Of a stretch of 64,000 nucleotides of DNA, positions 7,508-15,242 are shown piece after piece. The number at the start of each line of letters is the position of its first letter. Within the stretch, counting starts at the first letter, position 1. The notes under the pieces were generated by a model, which saw nothing but the letters and a program-made list of their open reading frames with translations, made no database searches and had not been told where the DNA came from. The stretch lies in the NCBI GenBank assembly GCA_002238725.1, contig MPMX01000003.1:1-64000 (forward strand), in the 5' to 3' direction. The translations under genes and the position numbers were made by a program. The stretch comes from Rhodospirillaceae bacterium bin65. Its GTDB lineage: Bacteria > Pseudomonadota > Alphaproteobacteria > Bin65.

Positions 7508-8989
7508 ATGGGCAGCAACGACGGAGGCGGCGGCCGCGACCGGTGGGCGCGGCTGCGCTTTGCGGTGATCGGGCCGCTTCTGGCCTCGCCGCCGCCGGCG
7601 GGGCAGCTGCGGGCCGAGCTCGAACGGCTTGCGGAACGCGACTGGGAGCACCCGTCGGGCAGGGGCCCGGTGCGCTTCGCGGCCTCCACGATCGAACGCT
7701 GGTACTACCAGGCGCGGGCGGCCGAGCACGATCCGGTCAAGGCGCTGCAGCGGCGGCCGCGCGCCGATGCCGGGCGCGAGCGGGCGATGTCGCCGGCGCT
7801 GATCGAGGCGCTGCGCGAGCAGTACCGGGCGCATCCGTCGTGGTCGGCGCAGCTGCACTACGAGAACCTCGGCGCGCTGGTCGAGGCCGACCCCGCGCTC
7901 GGCCCGATGCCGTCCTACGCGACGCTGACCCGGGCGATGCGCAGCCGCGGCCTGGTTCGCAAGCGCCGGCGGCGGCGCTTCGAGCCCGAGCCCGCGCCGG
8001 TCGCGCAGACGCGCGAGGTGCTGAGCTACGAGGTGGAGCGCAGCCACGGCCTCTGGCACTGCGACTTCCACCACGGCAAGCGCCGCGTGCTGACCGCATC
8101 GGGCGAGTGGAAGACGCCGATCCTGCTCGGCTTCCTCGACGACCGCTCGCGGCTCGGCTGCCACCTGCAGTGGTATCTGGCGGAGACCGCCGAGGTCTTC
8201 GTCCACGGGCTCTGCCAGGCCTTCATGAAGCGCGGCCTGCCGCGCGCCCTGATGAGCGACAACGGCTCGCCGATGATCGCCGGCGAGGTCGAGGAGGGGC
8301 TGCACCGGCTCGGCATCGTCCACTCCACGACCCTCGCGGGAGCCCCTTATCAGAACGGCAAGATGGAGGTCCTGTGGGCCTCGGTCGAGGGCCGCCTGAT
8401 GGCCATGCTCGAAGGGGTCGAGGCGCTCACCCTGAAGACGCTCAACGATGCCACCGTCGCCTGGGTCGAGCAGGACTACCACCGCCGCGTTCACCGCGAG
8501 CTCGGCACGACGCCGATGAGGCGACTGCTCGACAGCGTCGATGCGTCGAGGCCCTGCCCCGGCGTCGACACGCTCAGGGCGGCGTTCCGGATCACCCGGA
8601 AGCGCACGCTGAGGCGCTCGGACGGAACCGTCTCGGTCGAGGGCGTGCGCTACCAGATGCCCGCGCCATGGCGCCACCTGAACAAGCTCTGGATCCGCTA
8701 CGCGCGCTGGGACCTGTCCAGCGTCGATCTGGTCGACAGCCCGGATGGCGAGCGGCTGTGCACCCTCTATCCGCTGGACAAGCGCGGCAATGCCGGCGGC
8801 GTGCGCCGCCCCACCGCCCCCGGCGATGACGATGGCGGCGGCAGCCCCGGCGCCGCCGGGGGCGAAGCCGCGCCGCTGCTCAGGCGCATCCTCGACAACC
8901 AGGCCGCCACGGGCCTGCCGCCGGCCTGGCTGCCCCATGCCGCAAGCCCCCGTCCCGACAAGGACGACCAACAGGGAGACCCCTCATGA
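7508..8989 (+). CDS. DDE transposase with integrase (rve) core, TniA/IS481-like
   Basis: 493 residues. An N-terminal winged/HTH region is followed by an RNase H-like integrase core. The catalytic triad is visible: Asp in LWHCDFHH, Asp in LMSDNGSP and Glu in YQNGKMEVLW. A beta-barrel region (SVEGVRYQMPAPW) resembles the Mu/TnsB C-terminal domain. The last ~60 residues are Pro/Ala-rich and end with LLRRILDNQAATGLPPAWLP, perhaps the contact for the ATPase encoded next. AGGGAGGGA precedes the ATG. The stop overlaps the ATPase start as ATGA. It catalyses strand transfer of the element; all key residues are present. Confidence 0.85.
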   Translation: MGSNDGGGGRDRWARLRFAVIGPLLASPPPAGQLRAELERLAERDWEHPSGRGPVRFAASTIERWYYQARAAEHDPVKALQRRPRADAGRERAMSPALIEALREQYRAHPSWSAQLHYENLGALVEADPALGPMPSYATLTRAMRSRGLVRKRRRRRFEPEPAPVAQTREVLSYEVERSHGLWHCDFHHGKRRVLTASGEWKTPILLGFLDDRSRLGCHLQWYLAETAEVFVHGLCQAFMKRGLPRALMSDNGSPMIAGEVEEGLHRLGIVHSTTLAGAPYQNGKMEVLWASVEGRLMAMLEGVEALTLKTLNDATVAWVEQDYHRRVHRELGTTPMRRLLDSVDASRPCPGVDTLRAAFRITRKRTLRRSDGTVSVEGVRYQMPAPWRHLNKLWIRYARWDLSSVDLVDSPDGERLCTLYPLDKRGNAGGVRRPTAPGDDDGGGSPGAAGGEAAPLLRRILDNQAATGLPPAWLPHAASPRPDKDDQQGDPS

Positions 8990-9819
8990 ACCGCGAACTG
9001 CTCACCTTCTTCGGCCTCAAGTGGAACCCGTTCAGCAGCGAGCTGCCGTTCGACGGCCTCATGGCGACCCCCGCCGTCGACAGCTTCTGCCACCGGGTGG
9101 AGCACCACCTGGTGCGCCAGGGCGGCTTCGCGCTGATCACCGGCGAGCCCGGCACCGGAAAGAGCGTCGCGCTTCGCCTGCTCGCCGACCGGCTCGCCCG
9201 CACCGACGGATTGCGCGTCGCCGCTCTCTCCCACCCGTCCTCGCGTCTCGGCGACTTCTACCGCGAGATGGGCGAGCTGTTCGGCATCACCCTGGTCACC
9301 GGCAGCCGATGGACCAGCTTCAAGGGGCTGCGCGAGCGCTGGCTCGCCCATCTCGACGACACCCGCTTGCGGCCCCTGCTGCTGATCGACGAAGCCCAGG
9401 AGCTGCACGTCACGGTCCTGTCCGAGATCCGCCTGCTCGGCTCCATCGACTTCGACTCGCGCGCCATCCTCTCGGTCGTCCTGGCCGGCGACAACCGCCT
9501 GCTCGACAGGCTCGGCCAACCCGACCTGCGGCCGCTCGCCTCGCGCATCCGACAGCGCCTCGTCATGGCGCCCGCCGAAACCGAAGAACTCGCCCGGTTG
9601 CTCGACCACCTGCTGCAGGAGGCCGGCAACCCGGCGCTGATGACCGCCGACCTCAAGGACGCGCTCTGCGCCCATGCCTCGGGCAACCCCAGGACGCTCA
9701 CCGTCATGGCCGATACCCTGCTCGCCATCGCCGCAGAACAGGATCGCGAGGTGCTCGACGAGAAGCTCTTCCTGGAGACCTGGGGCGAGGCCCCGCCGCG
9801 CAGGGCAAATCGGCGATGA
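8986..9819 (+). CDS. AAA+ transposition regulator (TniB/ExeA-like ATPase)
   Basis: 277 residues starting MNRELLTFFGLKWNPFSSEL, the typical opening of ExeA/TniB-type ATPases. Walker A is GEPGTGKS (residues ~49-56), Walker B is LLLIDEAQE, and sensor/arginine-finger residues occur in LASRIRQRL. In Mu, Tn7 and Tn5053 such ATPases (MuB, TnsC, TniB) select target DNA and activate the transposase. The gene overlaps the transposase by ATGA and the next gene by ATGA, showing tight co-translation. A general secretion ATPase role (ExeA) is unlikely in this context. Confidence 0.85.
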   Translation: MNRELLTFFGLKWNPFSSELPFDGLMATPAVDSFCHRVEHHLVRQGGFALITGEPGTGKSVALRLLADRLARTDGLRVAALSHPSSRLGDFYREMGELFGITLVTGSRWTSFKGLRERWLAHLDDTRLRPLLLIDEAQELHVTVLSEIRLLGSIDFDSRAILSVVLAGDNRLLDRLGQPDLRPLASRIRQRLVMAPAETEELARLLDHLLQEAGNPALMTADLKDALCAHASGNPRTLTVMADTLLAIAAEQDREVLDEKLFLETWGEAPPRRANRR

Positions 9820-10841
9820 AGGGCTTCCCGACACGAAGCCCGGCCGACCTCGAGGACCGGCCGCGCCGGCAGCAGTGGCTGGTCGACGGGCTCTGGGCGC
9901 GCCAGGCGGTCGGCATCGTCGGCGGCGAACCCAAGTGCGGCAAGTCCTTCCTCGCGCTGGACCTCGCCGTCGCCGTGGCCGCCGGCGTGCCCTGCCTGCG
10001 CTGCTTCGCCGCCGAACAGCCCGGACCGGTCCTGCTGTTCGCCGCCGAGGATGCCGCCCACATCGTGCGAGCCCGCCTCGAGGGCATCGCCCGCGCCGCC
10101 GGCGCCCGGTTCGAGACCCTCGACATCGCCGTCATCGACGTCCCGATCCTCCGCCTCGACCACCGCAACGACCGACAGCGCCTGCTGGAGACCGTGGAGC
10201 GCGTCGGGCCACGCCTCGTGGTCCTCGACCCCCTGGTTCGCCTCCACGGTGTCGACGAGAACGCCGTCGCCGAGGTCGCCCCCATCCTCGGCTTCCTGCG
10301 CGACATACAGCGACGCTTCGAGACCGCAATCCTGCTCGTCCACCATGCCCGGAAGAGCGGCGCCGCCCGGCCGGGCCAGGCGCTCAGGGGATCATCCGAG
10401 CTGCACGCATGGGGCGACAGCAATCTGTATCTGCGCCGGAGGGACAAGCAGATCGTCATGACCGTCGAGCATCGCGCCGCCCCGGGCATCAACGATGTCG
10501 AAATCGAACTCGCCGATGACGGCGAGGGACCCGCCTTGCGCCTCCGGCGCCCGGCGCCGGCCGAAGCCGCGCCGGAGCCGGAAACCCCCGAACGGCGTAT
10601 CCTCCAGGCACTCGCCGACGCCGACGCGCCGCTCTCCCAGCGCCAGATCCGCGAGCGCGCCGCAACCCGGCCGGCAACCGTCGCCGAGGCGCTGCACAAG
10701 CTCGTCCGCGAAGGACGCGTCGAGCGCGCTGCCGAAGGCGGATACCGCCTCGCCGCCGACAACGCCACGCCCCCGGCCGCCGTTAATGGTCGGGGCCGCA
10801 AGGACGCGTTACCGAAAACCGTTACCGCCTCGAACCCCTAG
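9816..10841 (+). CDS. RepA-like (RecA-fold) ATPase carried by the transposon
   Basis: 341 residues. The RecA-like core has Walker A GGEPKCGKS (residues ~36-44), Walker B LVVLDPLVRL and a HHARKSG motif, as in hexameric RepA/AAA_25 helicase-type ATPases. A C-terminal winged-helix (residues ~255-310: LSQRQIRERAATRPATVAEA) should bind DNA. It starts inside the stop of the AAA+ gene (ATGA). Plasmid RepA helicases open iteron origins, and iteron-like GGTAAC repeats overlap and follow the 3' end here, so it may act in replication or remodelling of transposition intermediates. Its exact role is unknown. Confidence 0.75.
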   Translation: MKGFPTRSPADLEDRPRRQQWLVDGLWARQAVGIVGGEPKCGKSFLALDLAVAVAAGVPCLRCFAAEQPGPVLLFAAEDAAHIVRARLEGIARAAGARFETLDIAVIDVPILRLDHRNDRQRLLETVERVGPRLVVLDPLVRLHGVDENAVAEVAPILGFLRDIQRRFETAILLVHHARKSGAARPGQALRGSSELHAWGDSNLYLRRRDKQIVMTVEHRAAPGINDVEIELADDGEGPALRLRRPAPAEAAPEPETPERRILQALADADAPLSQRQIRERAATRPATVAEALHKLVREGRVERAAEGGYRLAADNATPPAAVNGRGRKDALPKTVTASNP

Positions 10842-10868
10842 GGAGGCAGGGTAACGGTAACGGGTAAC
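10808..10868. repeat. GTTACC/GGTAAC repeat cluster with hairpin
   Basis: GTTACC occurs at 10808 and 10821; GGTAAC occurs at 10850, 10856 and 10863. CCGTTACC-GCCTC (10819-10831) can pair with GAGGC-AG-GGTAACGG (10843-10857), enclosing the stop codon of the RepA-like gene. It may be a terminator, an iteron set for the RepA-like protein, or both. Confidence 0.6.
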
Positions 10869-11105
10869 ACCCCCCGCCAGCCTCCATCGCCCCACCGCGT
10901 CGAGCGATCGGCTCATGGCCGAAAGCTTTGCTTACGGCCATGGATGCACTCCGTCGGATGGACGGCGGCGGGTCACCCGAAGGGGCCGGAGCGAAGCGAA
11001 GGAGCCGCGCAGCGGCTTGACGCGTCGACGGCCGTCCGACACCCCGACAGCGTTCCTCAGAACCTGACCCGGCAACCATCGAATAACCCGATCACCACGC
11101 CATCA

Positions 11106-11288
11106 GATACCGGAAGCGCGCTCACCTGGCTGATGGAGCAGAACACGGCGCTGGAAGTGGGCGGCCGCTTCGAGTACGACGATGTGATCGACCCCGCGGA
11201 TACCCGCGACATCCTCACGAAAACCCTCCGCGCCCTGCCCGCGCCGCCGCCCCGCGCCGGCCGCAAGCGCACCGTCGACGCTTGGTGA
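11106..11288 (+). pseudogene. Acyl-CoA carboxyltransferase, C-terminal remnant
   Basis: The last ~55 codons of a biotin-dependent carboxylase beta (carboxyltransferase) subunit. ALEVGGRFEYDDVIDPADTR is the family's conserved C-terminal motif, followed by RKRTVDAW at the end. The frame stays open back to 10944, but those residues lie in transposon flank. The body of the gene (about 500 codons in the family) is missing, so the island or its transposon displaced it. The small remnant directly precedes the PLP-enzyme gene, which it may once have shared an operon with. Confidence 0.7.
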
Positions 11289-11295
11289 TTGCCAT

Positions 11296-12441
11296 ATGAG
11301 CCGAACCAACCACGATATCCGCTCGCTGCTTGCCCAGGCGGGTCATTACCTCGACCCGGCGACCGGCGCCGTGGCGCCACCGATCCACGCGGCGGTCACC
11401 TTCGCGCGGGACAGCAACTACGAGCCGGTCGGCGAATATTTCTATACCCGCTACGGCAACCCGAGCTTCACCCCGGTCGAAGACCTGCTGGCGAAGCTGG
11501 ACGGCGGCGCCGATGCCCTGCTGTTCGCTTCCGGCCTCGCCGGCGTGGCGGCGCTGGTCGAGCTGGTCGAGACCGGCCGCCATATCGTCGCGCCGCAGAT
11601 GATGTATTTCGGCGCCCAGGTCTGGATGCAGCGCATCGCCCGGACCCGCGGCGTCGGCCTCACCCTGTTCGACCAGACGCAGCCCGGCGCGCTGGAAGCC
11701 GCCGTCCGTCCCGGCGAGACCGCACTGGTCTGGATCGAGACGCCGGCCAACCCGACCTGGGACGTGATCGACATCGCGGCGGCGGCCGAGGTTGCACACG
11801 GCGCGGGCGCCCTGCTCGCCGTCGACAGCACTGTCGCGCCGGGCCTGAGCCAGCGGCCGCTCGATCTCGGCGCCGACTATGTCTTCCACTCGTCGACCAA
11901 ATATCTGAACGGCCATTCCGACGCGACCGGCGGCGTGGTGGTGACGCGGGAGAAGAACGACCGCTGGGACGAGCTGGACACCGTGCGCAAATACTCCGGC
12001 GGCGTGCCGGGGCCGTTCGAAGCCTGGCTGCTGCTGCGCGGCCTGCGCACGCTCGCCCTGCGCTGGGACAGGTCGTGCGAGAACGCCATGGCCGTCTCCG
12101 GGCATTTCGTCGGCCATCCGAAGATCGAGCAGGTCGCCTATCCGGGGCTGGAAGACCATCCCGGCCACGCCATTGCGAAAAAGCAGATGACCGGCGGGTT
12201 CAGCGGCATGCTCTCGCTGCTCGTCGCCGGCGGCTACGAGGGCGCCAACACGCTCGCCCGCTCGACCCGCCTGTTCATCCCGGCGACCTCACTGGGCGGC
12301 GTCGAGAGCCTGATCGAGCACCGCGCCGTGGTCGAAACGCCGGAATCGCCGACGCCGAAAAACCTGGTCCGCCTGTCCTGCGGCATCGAGACCGCCGCCG
12401 ACCTGATCGCCGATCTGGAGCAGGCGTTGGAAAAGGTCTGA
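11296..12441 (+). CDS. Cys/Met metabolism PLP-dependent enzyme (cystathionine gamma-synthase/lyase type)
   Basis: 381 residues of fold-type I PLP enzyme. The PLP lysine is in HSSTKYLNGHSDATGG (residue ~199), with YTRYGNPS near residue 54 and FASGLAGVAA for phosphate binding. The family makes or breaks cystathionine, or handles methionine or O-acylhomoserine; substrate cannot be read from the sequence. MSRTNHDIRSLLAQAG is a reasonable start, 7 bases after the remnant carboxyltransferase stop. Length is normal. It is the first intact chromosomal gene to the right of the accessory island. Confidence 0.85.
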   Translation: MSRTNHDIRSLLAQAGHYLDPATGAVAPPIHAAVTFARDSNYEPVGEYFYTRYGNPSFTPVEDLLAKLDGGADALLFASGLAGVAALVELVETGRHIVAPQMMYFGAQVWMQRIARTRGVGLTLFDQTQPGALEAAVRPGETALVWIETPANPTWDVIDIAAAAEVAHGAGALLAVDSTVAPGLSQRPLDLGADYVFHSSTKYLNGHSDATGGVVVTREKNDRWDELDTVRKYSGGVPGPFEAWLLLRGLRTLALRWDRSCENAMAVSGHFVGHPKIEQVAYPGLEDHPGHAIAKKQMTGGFSGMLSLLVAGGYEGANTLARSTRLFIPATSLGGVESLIEHRAVVETPESPTPKNLVRLSCGIETAADLIADLEQALEKV

Positions 12442-12475
12442 CGGCCGGACGCCGAAGCGGGGCAAAGGGAAAAGC

Positions 12476-12919
12476 ATGGCGCAAAGATTGTCCGCGCAAC
12501 GGGTTACGCTGATCTCGCTCGGCGTTGCCGATCTCGAACGGTCCGGTGCCTTTTACAAGGCTCTCGGCTGGCAGCCGGCGGAAGAACTGCCTGAGGTGAC
12601 GTTCTTCCGCTTGAAGGGCCTGATGCTCGGCCTGATCGGTAAGGAAGCGCTGGCGGCGGACCAAGGACGGGATGGGGCGGAGTTCGGCGCCGGGGCCACA
12701 GCGCTGGCGCAGAATTTCGGTTCTCCGGCAGATGTCGATACGGCGTTCGTCGCTGCGGTTTCAGCCGGCGCGACCGCGCTCAAACAACCGCAGAAGACCG
12801 AGTGGGGCGGCTATTCCGGCTACTACGCCGATCCGGACGGCCATGTCTGGGAAATCGCGCACAACCCCTTCTGGCCGCTCGACGCCGAGGGATACCTCGC
12901 GGAAGCGGAAGATCGGTAG
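12476..12919 (+). CDS. VOC (glyoxalase/bleomycin resistance) family protein
   Basis: 147 residues with the paired beta-alpha-beta modules of the vicinal-oxygen-chelate fold: ISLGVADLERSGAFYKALGW at the N-terminus and YSGYYADPDGHVWEIAHNPF near the end, the latter carrying the usual Glu metal ligand. Substrate unknown; many such proteins are uncharacterised lyases or binding proteins. It starts 35 bases after the PLP-enzyme gene on the same strand, so co-transcription is possible. Confidence 0.8.
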   Translation: MAQRLSAQRVTLISLGVADLERSGAFYKALGWQPAEELPEVTFFRLKGLMLGLIGKEALAADQGRDGAEFGAGATALAQNFGSPADVDTAFVAAVSAGATALKQPQKTEWGGYSGYYADPDGHVWEIAHNPFWPLDAEGYLAEAEDR

Positions 12920-12934
12920 ACTGCGCCGGCGCCC

Positions 12935-13804
12935 CTAGTTCAGCTTGCGGCGCAAGCTCTGCATCAGCTGCGCAACCTGGCGCTGCCAGACGCCGGTCTC
13001 GTCCAGCCGGGCGACCCTTCCCAAGGCGTCGAGAGCGGCCCTGGGGCGGCCGGTCTCGGCGTTCAGCACGCCCAGCGCATGCCACAGCGCAGCGCGGTCC
13101 GGCGCGTAGAGCAACATCCGCTCCACCGTCGTGCGGGCGTCGTCCAGCCGGCCGGCCTGGATCTGACGGAGCTTGATGTTGTTCTGCAGGCGCAGAAGGA
13201 TGTCGCGGTTTTTCGCCGGAGCATGGTGATGCGGTTTCAATTCCGCGTCCTCGCCTTCGACCAGTTTCAGCAGGGCGCGCAGGGAGCCGGTACCGATCGT
13301 CCGCCCGCCATCGAACGGGTCGACCATGAGCCGTACCGGCCCGTCGCTGAGACGGACCAGGAAATGACCTGGGAAATTGACGCCTTCGGCTGGCCAGTCC
13401 ATGGCACGCGCCAGATGGAGATAGAGGATGCTCAAGGCAATCGGCAGCCCGCGGCGGCGCTCGATCACCGCGAGCAGGTTGGCGTTACGCAGGTCGTCGT
13501 AGGTCTCGGTATCGCCGCGATAGTCGTGCTTGCCGAACAGGACGGCGGCGATGGCATCGGCGCGTACCGGCAGCGCCGGTTCCGGGCCGGGCGCCGCGCC
13601 GCGCAGGTCTTCGGCCAGGCGGGCGAGATGGTCGACCTCCCGGCCCAGCTTCTGCCACGGCCGCTCCAGCGCGCCGAGCGCCAGGCAGGCCCCGGTGAGG
13701 TCGATGGAGTCGTCCGGTACGCCGGCCAGCGCCGCCAGCCATGCTTCCGCAGCGTCGGGATCGGCGAAGGCGCGATAGCGCAGCGCATCGTTCGAACCGG
13801 TCAT
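12935..13804 (-). CDS. SirB1/transglutaminase-like family protein with TPR tail
   Basis: 289 residues. The middle segment (RRRGLPIALSILYLHLARAM, then VNFPGHFLVRL and VDPFDGG) is characteristic of the SirB1/Transglut_core2 family, a cysteine-protease-like fold without the usual catalytic Cys here. The C-terminal ~80 residues look like TPR helices (IQAGRLDDARTTVERMLLYA). Function is unknown; homologues are widespread in proteobacteria. Start MTGSNDALRYRAF at 13804 fits the family. It follows yraN and rsmI on the same strand, probably as one operon. Confidence 0.8.
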   Translation of the reverse strand: MTGSNDALRYRAFADPDAAEAWLAALAGVPDDSIDLTGACLALGALERPWQKLGREVDHLARLAEDLRGAAPGPEPALPVRADAIAAVLFGKHDYRGDTETYDDLRNANLLAVIERRRGLPIALSILYLHLARAMDWPAEGVNFPGHFLVRLSDGPVRLMVDPFDGGRTIGTGSLRALLKLVEGEDAELKPHHHAPAKNRDILLRLQNNIKLRQIQAGRLDDARTTVERMLLYAPDRAALWHALGVLNAETGRPRAALDALGRVARLDETGVWQRQVAQLMQSLRRKLN

Positions 13805-13814
13805 CCTTGTCCCG

Positions 13815-14174
13815 TCAGGCCTGCCAAGCATTGGGCAAATGTAGCGGCAGGCGACGCGGCGTGACCAGCACGACATCGAATCGGACCGTGAGCCCCGCCA
13901 GCCCCGGCCGGGCCGAGAGCAGCCAGTTGGCGGCGTTGACCAGGCGGCGTTGCTGGGCCGGCGGGACCGCGCTGCCGAGCTCGCCCGCGTCCGGCCGGCG
14001 CTTGACTTCGACGATAACGAGCGTGCTGCCGCGCCGCGCCACGATGTCGATCTCGCCGAGCGGCGTGCGCAGATTCTGCACTTCGATCCCGTAGCCCTTG
14101 CAGCGCAGGTACCACGCGGCGACCGCCTCGGCGCGCAATCCTGCACGGCGCGCGCGCCGACGTTTCTCCGTCAT
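13815..14174 (-). CDS. yraN: YraN/UPF0102 family endonuclease-like protein
   Basis: 119 residues with the conserved restriction-endonuclease-like core: GIEVQNLRTPLGEIDIVARR, then LVIVEVKRRP, where GEID...EVK holds the predicted metal-binding residues. Family function remains poorly defined. Its ATG overlaps the rsmI stop (ATGA at 14171-14174). The rsmI-yraN pairing is a classic proteobacterial arrangement, which supports the call. Confidence 0.88.
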   Translation of the reverse strand: MTEKRRRARRAGLRAEAVAAWYLRCKGYGIEVQNLRTPLGEIDIVARRGSTLVIVEVKRRPDAGELGSAVPPAQQRRLVNAANWLLSARPGLAGLTVRFDVVLVTPRRLPLHLPNAWQA

Positions 14175-15085
14175 GCGGGCGGGTTGCGGCGGCGCGACAG
14201 GGCAAGCGCGCGCTGGTAGACGGTGCGCCGCGGCGTCCCGGTCTGCCCGGCGACGGCGGCGGCTACCGAACTGAGGCTCCCGCCCGCCTCGATCCTGGCG
14301 CGGATCATGGCATCGAGATCTTCTCCGAACGCCGCGTCGGCGTCCGGATCGCGGGCCGCCTCGTCAGGCCGGCCGGCCACCACGACGACAATCTCGCCCT
14401 TTGGCGCGGCGGATTCCCAGGCCGCCGCCAGGTCCGGCAGCGCACCGCGCCGGACTTCTTCGTAGCGCTTGGTCAGTTCGCGCGCGACCGCGGCCGGCCG
14501 GTCGCCGAATATATTCGCCATCGCACGCAGGCTTGCCGCGAGCCGCGGCCCGCTTTCGTAGAAAATCAGGGTGCCCGGTTCGCCGGCCAGCGCCTCGATC
14601 TGCCGGCGGCGTTTCGCGTCTTTCGGCGCGAGGAAACCGACAAAGCGGAACCGGTCGGTCGGCAGGCCAGAGACCTGCAGGGCGGCGATCGCCGCAGTCG
14701 GGCCCGGCACCGCCTCGACCCGGTGGCCCGCTGCGATGGCGGCCCGGACCAGCCGGTAGCCGGGATCGGAAACCAGTGGCGAGCCGGCGTCGCTGACTAG
14801 CGCCACACTATTGCCCGCATTCAGCGCTTCAATAATCGCCGGGCGCTGCCGGGCGGCGTTGTGGTCGTTGTAGGCCCTCAGCCGGGCCTCGATACCGAAA
14901 TGGGCGAGCAGCCGGCCGGTCACCCGCGTGTCCTCGCAGGCAACGATGTCCGCCTGCGCCAGCGTGTCGAGTGCGCGCAGGGTGATGTCGCGCAGGTTGC
15001 CGATCGGCGTCGCCACCAGATGCAGGCCCGGTGCGAGAGGCACGGCAGGCGGAGGATGAGCGGCTTCGTGCGACGGTTCGGTCAT
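14171..15085 (-). CDS. rsmI: 16S rRNA (cytidine(1402)-2'-O)-methyltransferase
   Basis: 304 residues. RsmI methylates the ribose of C1402 in the 16S rRNA decoding centre using SAM. The tetrapyrrole-methylase fold is shown by LVATPIGNLRDITLRALDTL, VACEDTR, LVSDAGSPLVSDPG and AVPGPTAAIAALQVSGLP. The C-terminal HTH-like tail (SLSSVAAAVAGQTGTPRRTV) is also typical. Start MTEPSHEAA at 15085 is preferred to 15124 because the first 13 codons are non-homologous. It heads the minus-strand operon with yraN. Confidence 0.93.
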   Translation of the reverse strand: MTEPSHEAAHPPPAVPLAPGLHLVATPIGNLRDITLRALDTLAQADIVACEDTRVTGRLLAHFGIEARLRAYNDHNAARQRPAIIEALNAGNSVALVSDAGSPLVSDPGYRLVRAAIAAGHRVEAVPGPTAAIAALQVSGLPTDRFRFVGFLAPKDAKRRRQIEALAGEPGTLIFYESGPRLAASLRAMANIFGDRPAAVARELTKRYEEVRRGALPDLAAAWESAAPKGEIVVVVAGRPDEAARDPDADAAFGEDLDAMIRARIEAGGSLSSVAAAVAGQTGTPRRTVYQRALALSRRRNPPA

Positions 15086-15242
15086 CGGCCGTAACCTAGC
15101 GTTTACAACAAATCCGGCAGTCACTACCTTGACCCGAAGGCGTCGGATACATGGCTTCGAACTATCTCGTCAGGGCCGGGAGAAACGGGAGCGACTGGTG
15201 ACGGTAGCCTATGCAGGTCCGCCCATAAAGCCGGAGACCGGA

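Larger units (their letters stand above)
6644..11105 (+). mobile_element. Four-gene transposon (DUF6431-like protein, rve transposase, TniB/ExeA ATPase, RepA-like ATPase)
   Basis: The left end is set by the break in the IS110 gene: TGTTGTC starts at 6644. Left-end repeats GATTATTTGACC (6656) and GGATTATTTCGC (6679), plus an inverted GGAATAATC (6744), look like transposase-binding sites. The related inverted copy CGAATAACC lies at 11080. The right end is only bracketed: it must fall between the last gene (10841) and the carboxyltransferase remnant (about 11125). A ...CCATCA end at 11105 is a guess. Three of the four genes overlap as ATGA, so they form one operon. A DDE transposase plus an AAA regulator is the Mu/Tn7/Tn5053 plan. 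Confidence 0.6.

Noticed and set aside
10944-11105. N-terminal extension of the carboxyltransferase remnant
   Set aside because: Residues before ~11106 have no family similarity and probably lie in the transposon flank.
15129-15242. Upstream start for the LpoA-like gene
   Set aside because: It would place the signal peptide and lipobox in the interior of the protein.
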